Shown piece by piece: positions 1-5,157 of a stretch of 5,458 bases of DNA; within the stretch, counting starts at the first letter, position 1, and each line of letters opens with the position of its first letter. The DNA is from Paracoccaceae bacterium (lineage in GTDB: Bacteria; Pseudomonadota; Alphaproteobacteria; Rhodobacterales; Rhodobacteraceae). The notes below the pieces were generated by a model. That model searched no databases and had not been told where the DNA came from. It was given only the letters and a program-made list of their open reading frames with translations. The stretch lies in assembly GCA_015487255.1 (NCBI GenBank), contig WFQA01000106.1, forward strand, positions 1-5,458, in the 5' to 3' direction. Position numbers and translations under genes: made by a program.

Positions 1-407
1 GCTTTCGCCGCCGCCGCCACCCGCGCCACCGCCAGATCAAACGGGTAGGCGGGCTCATTGGCCCGCATGGTTGTATCTTCTATCGATGCGCCGGAAAGCC
101 CGGCACCCGCCGCCAGATGAATGGTCTCCGCCACTGTTTCAGGCGTATCCCCATAGCCGTTTTCAAGGTCTGCGTTCACCGGCAGATCGGTGGCGGCAAC
201 GATTCCAGCGGCGTGCAGCAAGGCTTCATTTCGGCTCACATGACCCATATCGCGCTTGCCAAGGGTAAAGGCATGGCCCGCGCTGGTTGTGGCCAGGGCC
301 ACAGCCCCCTTGGCGGCCATCATTTTGGCGCTGCCCTGATCCCACGGGTTGGGTATTACAAAACACCCGGTTTGGTGCAATGCCGCAAAATCCTGATGTC
401 GTCCCAT
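1..407 (-). CDS. Isocitrate lyase/PEP mutase superfamily protein, partial (C-terminal part beyond window)
   Basis: Only the first 135 codons are present; the frame runs off the left edge without a stop. Family members are usually about 250-290 residues, so roughly half is missing. The N-terminus carries the superfamily's strand-loop pattern: FVIPNPWDQGSAKMM (16-30), then VALATTSAGHAFTLG (36-50), then the metal-site segment LPVNADLENGYGD (75-87), then GASIEDTT (106-113), matching the usual G-x-x-I/N-IED element. Members are Mg-dependent TIM-barrel enzymes that make or break C-C or C-P bonds next to a 2-oxoacid (2-methylisocitrate lyase, oxaloacetate hydrolase/decarboxylase, PEP mutase, and many unassigned ones). 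The residues that separate these activities lie partly in the missing half, so I give no substrate. The start is firm: a perfect AAGGAGG lies at 414-420, 6 nt before the ATG. It is last in the aroA-led cluster, 49 bp after the GFA-like gene, and may be co-transcribed or have its own promoter. Confidence 0.85.
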   Translation of the reverse strand, partial: MGRHQDFAALHQTGCFVIPNPWDQGSAKMMAAKGAVALATTSAGHAFTLGKRDMGHVSRNEALLHAAGIVAATDLPVNADLENGYGDTPETVAETIHLAAGAGLSGASIEDTTMRANEPAYPFDLAVARVAAAAK

Positions 408-456
408 CCCGGCCCTCCTTTGCAGCAGTATCAACGCAAAACCGGGTTGGGGCAAA

Positions 457-882
457 TCAATTCTCGGGCTTCACCATGGTGGTGATTGCCGGATCATCCT
501 GATCCGCCTGTGGCAGCCCGTCGCAAATATCCACATAACCGGCTTTGTCAGCCACAAAAATATGGCCGATGGCGGTCAGCCCGGTGCTGTCATCCAATGT
601 GCCGGCCATGATCGAGATATTCTCCCCCGGCCCGTCCCAAAACAGGTTGCCGCCACAGGTCGGGCAAAAGCCGCGTTTAGCGGTGTTGCTGGAGTGATAC
701 CAGCGCAGCGCACCGATGATTTGCACCTTGTCACGCGGGGCGGAACTGGCGGCAACAAAATTGCCGGAGGTCTTGCGGCATTGCCCGCAATGGCAATAGA
801 CCACCGGGCGTAGCGGGCCGCTGACCCGGTATTTTGCCGCGCCGCACAGGCAACCACCGGTTTTAACCCCCGCCTCATCCAT
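457..882 (-). CDS. GFA (CENP-V/GFA-fold) family zinc protein
   Basis: This 141-residue protein has all seven cysteines typical of the glutathione-dependent formaldehyde-activating (Gfa) family: C11-x-C13 in GGCLCGAAKY, C30-x-C32-x-x-C35 in YCHCGQCRKTSG, and C73-x-x-C76 in RGFCPTCGGNLFW. In the family these bind a structural zinc and a second, glutathione-responsive zinc. The length and the C-terminal half, with the usual MAGTLDD stretch (92-98), fit a complete, soluble, single-domain protein. The founding member, Gfa of Paracoccus, was described as helping form S-hydroxymethylglutathione from formaldehyde and glutathione. Most genomes have several paralogues of unknown substrate, so the enzyme name should not be transferred. 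No formaldehyde dehydrogenase gene is adjacent. The start overlaps the stop of the upstream membrane-protein gene by 8 nt (ATGGATGA), with AAGGGA at 890-895 as ribosome site, implying coupled translation. Confidence 0.9.
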   Translation of the reverse strand: MDEAGVKTGGCLCGAAKYRVSGPLRPVVYCHCGQCRKTSGNFVAASSAPRDKVQIIGALRWYHSSNTAKRGFCPTCGGNLFWDGPGENISIMAGTLDDSTGLTAIGHIFVADKAGYVDICDGLPQADQDDPAITTMVKPEN

Positions 883-1366
883 CGCGTTTTCCCTTTAGCC
901 AAAGCCACAGGATGGCCAGTAGCGACAGCGCTATCGCGGCATATTTCAACTGCGTCAGCAGGCTGGCCAGCTCGACCAGATCCGCCTCCGGCTCCGCGCT
1001 CAGCAATATCCGGGTGACGGTGGCGTTTTCGTAATAATCAAACAGCATCGCCGCCAGCGGCAGCAAATAAAGCACGGGCAGCTTCGGGGCGAGGTGATAA
1101 AATGTGAGGATCAGGCTGAGCGCGTAAAGCGCGGGAAAGGAGAAATCCAGCATCGATTGCGTGGTCAGGTAAAAGGCGAGGCCTTCGTTGGAGATCGTGG
1201 AAATATATGTGCGCGCCTGCTCAACCGAATAGCCGAAAATGCGGGCGTCAAAGGGCCAAAGCCCGTTTGCCTCACTCACCAGCACCGGCAGGGAGAAGAA
1301 CAGCATCATGGCATAATTTATTGCCGTCATGCCCAGAATGGTGAGATAAATCCGCCTGAAAGTCAT
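875..1366 (-). CDS. Uncharacterised four-helix integral membrane protein
   Basis: I do not recognise a named family. The 163-residue protein has four likely membrane segments: about 7-29 (after a short MTFRR basic start), 65-90, 96-112 and 140-157. It ends in a basic tail, KGKRDG. By the positive-inside rule both termini would be cytoplasmic. The loop between helices 1 and 2 (about 30-64) contains WPFD (37-40), and helix 3 ends in a charged LFDYYENAT stretch (108-116). These acidic and asparagine residues at a membrane boundary are the best candidates for a functional site. There is no cleavable signal peptide. The gene starts inside the aroA stop (ATGA, 4-nt overlap), with GGAAGG at 1373-1378 as ribosome site, and its own end overlaps the GFA-like gene by 8 nt. 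It is therefore almost surely translated from the aroA transcript. A role in shikimate metabolism does not follow from this. Confidence 0.85.
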   Translation of the reverse strand: MTFRRIYLTILGMTAINYAMMLFFSLPVLVSEANGLWPFDARIFGYSVEQARTYISTISNEGLAFYLTTQSMLDFSFPALYALSLILTFYHLAPKLPVLYLLPLAAMLFDYYENATVTRILLSAEPEADLVELASLLTQLKYAAIALSLLAILWLWLKGKRDG

Positions 1367-2709
1367 GATGAGCCTTCCGCTGCAAAACTGGCCCCGAGCC
1401 GGGTCATCAGCGGGATGAAATCGGGAAAGCTGGTTTCGATCGGCTTGCAGTCATCAATGCCCACCGGGTTTTCAGCCGCCATGCCAAGGCATAAAAAGCT
1501 CATGGCGATGCGGTGGTCGAGATGGGTTTTGCAACTGGCCCCGCCGGGCACCCGGCCCATGCCATGCACAATCAGATAATCCTCCCCTTCCTCGACCTGC
1601 ACCCCGCAGGCCTCCAGCCCGCGCGCCATGGCGTCGATCCGGTCGCACTCCTTCACCCGCATTTCCTTGATGCCGCGCATCACCGTCACCCCTTGGGCCG
1701 TGGCGGCGAGAACCGCCAGTATCGGATATTCGTCGATCATGCTTGGCGCACGCTCGGGCGGCACCTCCACCCCTTTGAGCGGGCCAAAGCGCACCCGCAG
1801 GTCAGCCACCGGCTCGCCGCCCTCAACGCGCTCATTTTCAAAGCTGATATCCGCGCCCATCTCGACAAGGGTGGTGAAAATACCGTTGCGGGTGGGGTTT
1901 TGCCCGATACCCGGCACAAAAACCTCCGAGCCTTCCACCAGCAGCGCACCGGCCACCGGAAAGGCCGCCGAGGACGGATCCCGCGGCACGGTAATGCGCT
2001 GGCCCAAAAGCTCGGGCTGGCCCTTGAGGGTGATCACCCTGCCCGCATCGGTGGTCTCGGTGCTGATCTCGGCGCCAAAGCCTGCCAGCATGCGCTCGGT
2101 ATGGTCGCGGGTGGCCTCCTGTTCGATCACCACGGTTTCACCCGGCGCGTTCAACCCGGCCAGCAGCACGGCGGATTTGACCTGTGCCGAGGGCATCGGG
2201 GTGGTATAGCGCACCGGGGTCGGGTTTTTGGCCCCTTGCAATGTCAGCGGCAGCCGCCCGCCGGAGCGGCCCGTGGCTATGGTGCCAAACAGTTTCAGCG
2301 GTTCGGTGATCCGCCCCATCGGGCGGGCGTTCAGGCTGGCATCGCCGGTGAATGTGGCGGTGATCGGGCTGGTCGCCATCGCCCCCATGATCAGCCGCAC
2401 ACCCGTGCCGGCATTGCCGCAATCTATCACCTGTGAAGGCTCGGCAAAACCGCCCACCCCCACGCCATGCACCAGCCATTCGCCGGTGTCACTCCGCGCC
2501 ACTTCCGCCCCGAAAGCCCGCATCGCCTTGCCGGTATCAAGCACATCCTGGCCCTCCAGCAGCCCGGTTATCCGGGTTTCCCCCACGCTGAGCGCCCCCA
2601 GTATCAGCGCCCGGTGGCTGATGGATTTATCGCCGGGCACCAGCGCCTCGCCCCTGAGCGGTGCGGATTTGCTGGAAAAGATCGGTTCGGCAGGGCCGTG
2701 GCTGGACAT
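1363..2709 (-). CDS. aroA: 3-phosphoshikimate 1-carboxyvinyltransferase (EPSP synthase), class II
   Basis: EPSP synthase transfers the enolpyruvyl group of PEP to shikimate-3-phosphate, the sixth step to chorismate, in the cytosol. The 448-residue product is full length. It shows PGDKSISHR (25-33), GNAGTGVR (98-105), RPMGR (129-133), SAQVK (174-178), RDHTE (201-205), NPTR (271-274), DEYP (326-329) with the catalytic Asp, RVKECDR (351-357) and LDHRIAM near the C-terminus. GDKS, SAQVK, RDHTE and NPTR together mark class II enzymes (CP4-like). At the position of CP4 Ala100, the residue that keeps glyphosate out, this protein has Gly101, as in sensitive enzymes. I chose the ATG at 2709 because AAGGAA lies 7 nt upstream and family similarity begins there; a longer frame from 2805 would add 32 unrelated residues through the promoter. 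It heads a minus-strand cluster, overlapping the next gene by 4 nt, and is divergent from dapD. Confidence 0.97.
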   Translation of the reverse strand: MSSHGPAEPIFSSKSAPLRGEALVPGDKSISHRALILGALSVGETRITGLLEGQDVLDTGKAMRAFGAEVARSDTGEWLVHGVGVGGFAEPSQVIDCGNAGTGVRLIMGAMATSPITATFTGDASLNARPMGRITEPLKLFGTIATGRSGGRLPLTLQGAKNPTPVRYTTPMPSAQVKSAVLLAGLNAPGETVVIEQEATRDHTERMLAGFGAEISTETTDAGRVITLKGQPELLGQRITVPRDPSSAAFPVAGALLVEGSEVFVPGIGQNPTRNGIFTTLVEMGADISFENERVEGGEPVADLRVRFGPLKGVEVPPERAPSMIDEYPILAVLAATAQGVTVMRGIKEMRVKECDRIDAMARGLEACGVQVEEGEDYLIVHGMGRVPGGASCKTHLDHRIAMSFLCLGMAAENPVGIDDCKPIETSFPDFIPLMTRLGASFAAEGSS

Positions 2710-2716
2710 GGGCAGG

Positions 2717-2722
2717 TTCCTT
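2717..2722 (-). promoter_or_regulatory. Ribosome binding site deciding the aroA start
   Basis: AAGGAA on the minus strand, 7 nt before the ATG at 2709. It supports that start over the in-frame ATG at 2805, which would place the start codon upstream of the proposed promoter -10. Confidence 0.75.
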
Positions 2723-2736
2723 ATCGGTATTGCCCC

Positions 2737-2764
2737 CCTATAGCCAAAGCGGAGCGCTTGGAAA
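2737..2764 (-). promoter_or_regulatory. Candidate aroA promoter
   Basis: The minus strand has TATAGG (2737-2742) as a -10 candidate and a weak -35, TTTCCA (2759-2764), separated by 16 bp. Each matches 4 of 6 positions of the sigma-70 consensus. Transcription would start near 2730, leaving a leader of about 20 nt that still includes the AAGGAA ribosome site. A run of six C on the plus strand (2733-2738) abuts the -10. This is pattern matching only; the -35 is the weak part. Confidence 0.4.
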
Positions 2765-2816
2765 AGCATAATCAGCCAGTATGGCGCATTGCGCGGGCAT
2801 TCCATTGGCTTTATAG
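2738..2816. repeat. Imperfect inverted repeat spanning the aroA-dapD promoters
   Basis: The left arm CTATAGCCAA (2738-2747) is mirrored by TTGGCTTTATAG (2805-2816), the same sequence inverted with two extra T. The arms overlap the -10 candidates of the two divergent promoters, so the symmetry may simply reflect two promoters sharing an extended -10 context. It could also be a pair of operator half-sites for a shared regulator. The arms are 57 bp apart, too far for a useful RNA hairpin. Confidence 0.4.
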
Positions 2817-2817
2817 G
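2789..2817 (+). promoter_or_regulatory. Candidate dapD promoter
   Basis: TTGCGC (2789-2794) and TATAGG (2812-2817) are separated by exactly 17 bp, a standard sigma-70 layout with 4 of 6 consensus matches in each box. Transcription would start near 2824, giving a leader of about 22 nt to the ATG at 2846, with the ribosome site in between. It would drive dapD and probably the downstream genes to dapE, since no terminator is seen between them. Confidence 0.5.
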
Positions 2818-2834
2818 CAGGGGAAACGATATTC

Positions 2835-2840
2835 AGGAGA
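2835..2840 (+). promoter_or_regulatory. Ribosome binding site deciding the dapD start
   Basis: AGGAGA, 5 nt before the ATG at 2846. It fixes that start against an in-frame ATG at 2789, which would add 19 residues not seen in DapD and would begin at the promoter's -35. Confidence 0.8.
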
Positions 2841-2845
2841 GACCC

Positions 2846-3673
2846 ATGCAAAATACCCAGCTTGAAACCGCCATCGAAGCCGCGTGGGATGTGCGCGATA
2901 CCATCAGCCCCGCCACCAAAGGCGAGGTGCGCGAAGCGATCGAAGCGACTTTGAGCGCGCTTGACAGCGGCAAGCTGCGGGTGGCCGAGCCGCGCGGGAA
3001 TGGCGAGTGGCATGTCAACCAATGGGCCAAAAAGGCGGTGCTGCTGTCTTTCCGGCTCAACGATATGGCGATGATCGAAGGCTCCAATGGCAATGGCAGC
3101 TGGTGGGATAAAGTGCCGAGCAAATGGCAGGGCTGGAATGAGGCGCAGTGGAAGATGGCCGGCTTTCGCGCCGTGCCCGGCTCGATCGTGCGGCGCTCGG
3201 CCTATATCGCGCCCGGCGTGGTGCTGATGCCGAGCTTTGTCAATATCGGGGCTTATGTCGATGAAGGCTCGATGGTCGATGGCTGGGCCACGGTTGGTTC
3301 TTGTGCGCAGATCGGCAAACATGTGCACCTGAGCGGCGGGGTTGGCATTGGCGGCGTGCTGGAGCCGATGCAGGCCGGGCCAACGATCATCGAGGATAAC
3401 TGCTTTATCGGTGCGCGCTCCGAGGTGGTTGAGGGCTGCATTGTGCGGCAAGGCTCGGTGCTGGGCATGGGGGTTTTCATCGGCAAATCCACCAAGATTG
3501 TCGACCGCGAAACCGGCGAGGTGATGTATGGCGAGGTGCCGCCCTACTCCGTGGTGGTGGCCGGCTCGATGCCTTCCAAAAACGGCGTCAACCTTTATTG
3601 CGCGGTGATCGTGAAGCGGGTGGATGAACGCACCCGCTCCAAAACCTCGATCAATGATTTGTTGCGGGATTAG
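2846..3673 (+). CDS. dapD: 2,3,4,5-tetrahydropyridine-2,6-dicarboxylate N-succinyltransferase
   Basis: DapD transfers succinyl from succinyl-CoA to tetrahydrodipicolinate, committing the succinylase branch to meso-diaminopimelate and lysine, in the cytosol. The 275-residue product matches the usual length of about 274. An N-terminal helical domain (1 to about 100) contains the family signature LRVAE (44-48) followed by W-x-V-N-Q-W-x-K-K (55-63). Hexapeptide repeats of a left-handed beta-helix follow: FVNIGAYVDEGSMVDGW (131-147), ATVGSCAQIG (148-157), a glycine-rich LSGGVGIGGVLEP loop, and IIEDNCFIGARSEVVEG. A short C-terminal extension ends in SKTSINDLLRD. In characterised DapD the helices form a trimer with active sites between subunits. 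Base composition and codon use look native. It is divergent from aroA and 38 bp upstream of the AT-rich DUF4062 gene. dapE follows two genes later, so dapD-dapE is probably the ancestral operon core. Confidence 0.97.
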   Translation: MQNTQLETAIEAAWDVRDTISPATKGEVREAIEATLSALDSGKLRVAEPRGNGEWHVNQWAKKAVLLSFRLNDMAMIEGSNGNGSWWDKVPSKWQGWNEAQWKMAGFRAVPGSIVRRSAYIAPGVVLMPSFVNIGAYVDEGSMVDGWATVGSCAQIGKHVHLSGGVGIGGVLEPMQAGPTIIEDNCFIGARSEVVEGCIVRQGSVLGMGVFIGKSTKIVDRETGEVMYGEVPPYSVVVAGSMPSKNGVNLYCAVIVKRVDERTRSKTSINDLLRD

Positions 3674-3711
3674 GATTTATCGCCGTTTAAGCTTTAGGGG
3701 AGTCAATCAAG

Positions 3712-4770
3712 ATGGAAGATAAACGATACCAAGTGTTTATTAGCTCGACCTTTGAAGACCTAAAAGAAGAACGCAGAGCGGTAGAGGAAACAGTTATTCG
3801 GGCGGGAGATTTTCCCGTCCAAATGGAGGCTTTTCCTGCGGCAGACGAAGACCAATTTGATTTCATCAAATCTCTGATCGACAAGTGCGACTATTACATT
3901 CTTGTTATCGCCGGGCGGTATGGCACTCAGGCCGAGGATGGCATTAGCTATACTGAAAAAGAATACCATTATGCTGTTTCAAAAAGTATTCCCGTTTTAG
4001 TTATGCTCTATAAAAATTTAGGCAGTTTGCCCGCAGCGAAGACAGAGCCGACGGATGCCGGTAAAGAGAAGCTCACGCGATTTATTGAGGAGGCGAAAAC
4101 ACGTCTCATCAAACATTGGGATTCAAGTGAGGGCTTAAAGCTCGCGGTCTTCGAGGCGCTAAATTACGCAAAAGAGACAAAACCAAGAATTGGCTGGGTT
4201 CGCGGGGATTCCATCGCCAACATTGAGGCATTGACCGAGCTTAACCAAATTAGAAAAGAAAATGAAAACCTAAAAGCCACCATTGAGCAGTTCGACATTG
4301 ATATTCCTTTTCCCGATATTCCAGACCCCAGTGACGAAATAACTATTCCGCTAGTATCAAATCGTACCGCTTCATATTATGGAACCGAAGCAACGATTAG
4401 CTGCTCATGGATTGCGTGTTTTCACATCTTTTTTCATAGTCTCTCTTGGAAAAATCATGACTGGGAGGGCGAATACTTTTATCAAATAGGCGGCGACGAT
4501 AGCCGAATAAAAATAGGTTCCGCGCTTGCTTCAGAAGTTTCAAAATCTGACTGCAAACGCGCTTTTACCATTACAGAAACTACTTTTAATTCACTGAAGA
4601 GCTATTACATAGAAATTGGTTTTATGAATTCGATAGGCGATGAACCTTTTACGGAGAAAGCCAAGCGTTTTGCTCGACGACAAAGTATCGCAAACATGAG
4701 TGCTTCCGCTAAAATATCCCTTGTTGATGGGGAAATCAAAGTACACGAAATTGACGGCACCCCATTTTGA
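3712..4770 (+). CDS. DUF4062-domain protein, likely horizontally acquired
   Basis: The 352-residue protein opens with the DUF4062 signature RYQVFISSTFEDLKEER (5-21). The rest of that domain runs to about 165: MEAFPAADEDQFDFIK (38-53), CDYYILVIAGRYG (59-71), GISYTEKEYHYA (77-88), IPVLVML (93-99), and a final RIGWVRGD (159-166). A short likely coiled coil (about 171-193, IRKENENLK core) links to a C-terminal region (195-352) I cannot assign. DUF4062 also occurs at the N-terminus of NACHT/STAND-type proteins such as animal TEP1 and NWD1, and is often compared to TIR-like folds; its activity is unknown to me. There is no signal peptide or clear membrane segment. Sampled lines are about 30-42% GC, against clearly higher GC in all neighbours, which suggests recent transfer into the dap operon. 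A GGGGAG ribosome site lies 9 nt before the ATG. A defence or stress-signalling role is inference. Confidence 0.85.
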   Translation: MEDKRYQVFISSTFEDLKEERRAVEETVIRAGDFPVQMEAFPAADEDQFDFIKSLIDKCDYYILVIAGRYGTQAEDGISYTEKEYHYAVSKSIPVLVMLYKNLGSLPAAKTEPTDAGKEKLTRFIEEAKTRLIKHWDSSEGLKLAVFEALNYAKETKPRIGWVRGDSIANIEALTELNQIRKENENLKATIEQFDIDIPFPDIPDPSDEITIPLVSNRTASYYGTEATISCSWIACFHIFFHSLSWKNHDWEGEYFYQIGGDDSRIKIGSALASEVSKSDCKRAFTITETTFNSLKSYYIEIGFMNSIGDEPFTEKAKRFARRQSIANMSASAKISLVDGEIKVHEIDGTPF

Positions 4771-4833
4771 TCTTTTGGTTTAAACTTGAACACTTAGGCC
4801 GAAATTGTCGGTGAGCTACATAAGGAATACCTA
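4771..4833 (+). other. Gap between the DUF4062 gene and the small orphan: likely right junction of the insert
   Basis: This 63-bp gap changes from AT-rich (first about 25 bp) to native-looking sequence carrying the AAGGAA ribosome site (4822-4827) of the next gene. No convincing terminator is present: the only hairpin, CCGA...TCGG (4799-4811), has a 4-bp stem and no T tract. Read-through from dapD to dapE therefore seems possible. Confidence 0.4.
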
Positions 4834-5157
4834 ATGACGGACGAAAAAATCAACGTCTACACCCTGACGGTTGAAATTGGTCGCAAGGAGGGCGACGGTC
4901 TGCCCGAAAACGCCACCGGCGCGGCGATGATGTGCTTTTGCCCGGCTGCGAGCGAGGAAGAAGCCGTGCGCGAGACCGTGGCGATCTTAAAACAGGGCGG
5001 GCTGGCACCGCTGGATGTGTCGAGCTATGGCACCTTGCAGGAGCGGCTGGATGACGGGCATGACATCAACGACGAGGAGCGCGCCATGATGCAGCGCGCG
5101 CTGGATGAAAACTCGGTTGTGGTGGCGATGACCTCGCCGTTTTTCGATGTCGGTTGA
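4834..5157 (+). CDS. Small conserved-looking acidic protein of unknown function between dapD and dapE
   Basis: I do not recognise a named family. The 107-residue product is soluble and acidic. It has a beta-like start (INVYTLTVEIGRKEGDG, 6-22), a hydrophobic, cysteine-containing strand AAMMCFCPA (30-38), a helix rich in Glu (SEEEAVRETVAILKQGG, 40-56) and an acidic C-terminal helix (RLDDGHDINDEERAMMQRALDE), closing in VVVAMTSPFFDVG. The alternating strand and helix pattern suggests a small alpha/beta fold. The two cysteines at C34 and C36 are too few for a metal site on their own. Its ribosome site AAGGAA is 6 nt before the ATG, its composition is native, and its last 11 nt overlap the start of dapE, so the two are probably translationally coupled. 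That makes a real protein likely and a link to lysine/diaminopimelate synthesis possible, but no function can be read from sequence. Confidence 0.75.
   Translation: MTDEKINVYTLTVEIGRKEGDGLPENATGAAMMCFCPAASEEEAVRETVAILKQGGLAPLDVSSYGTLQERLDDGHDINDEERAMMQRALDENSVVVAMTSPFFDVG

Noticed and set aside
1513..2436. 307-codon open frame on the plus strand opposite aroA
   Set aside because: His/Gly/Arg-rich translation with no domain, fully antisense to the certain aroA gene.
2784..2794. GCGC-ATT-GCGC hairpin between aroA and dapD
   Set aside because: The stem is only 4 bp with no T tract and it overlaps the -35 candidate of dapD; not a terminator.
2710..2805. 32-residue N-terminal extension of AroA from an in-frame ATG at 2805
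   Set aside because: It covers the proposed promoter, lacks family similarity, and the ATG at 2709 has its own ribosome site.
2789..2845. 19-residue N-terminal extension of DapD from an ATG at 2789
   Set aside because: It begins at the promoter -35; the ATG at 2846 has AGGAGA 5 nt upstream and gives the normal family length.
2738..3451. 237-codon open frame on the minus strand opposite dapD
   Set aside because: Low-complexity His/Arg/Ala-rich translation typical of an antisense shadow of a GC-rich gene; dapD is certain here.
3662..3691. Possible private promoter for the DUF4062 gene (TTGCGG, then TTTAAG at 18 bp)
   Set aside because: The match is weak and the implied start would fall on the ribosome site; read-through from dapD is simpler.
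4799..4811. CCGA/TCGG hairpin as a terminator after the DUF4062 gene
   Set aside because: Four-base stem, no U tract, and the next gene's ribosome site follows within 11 nt.
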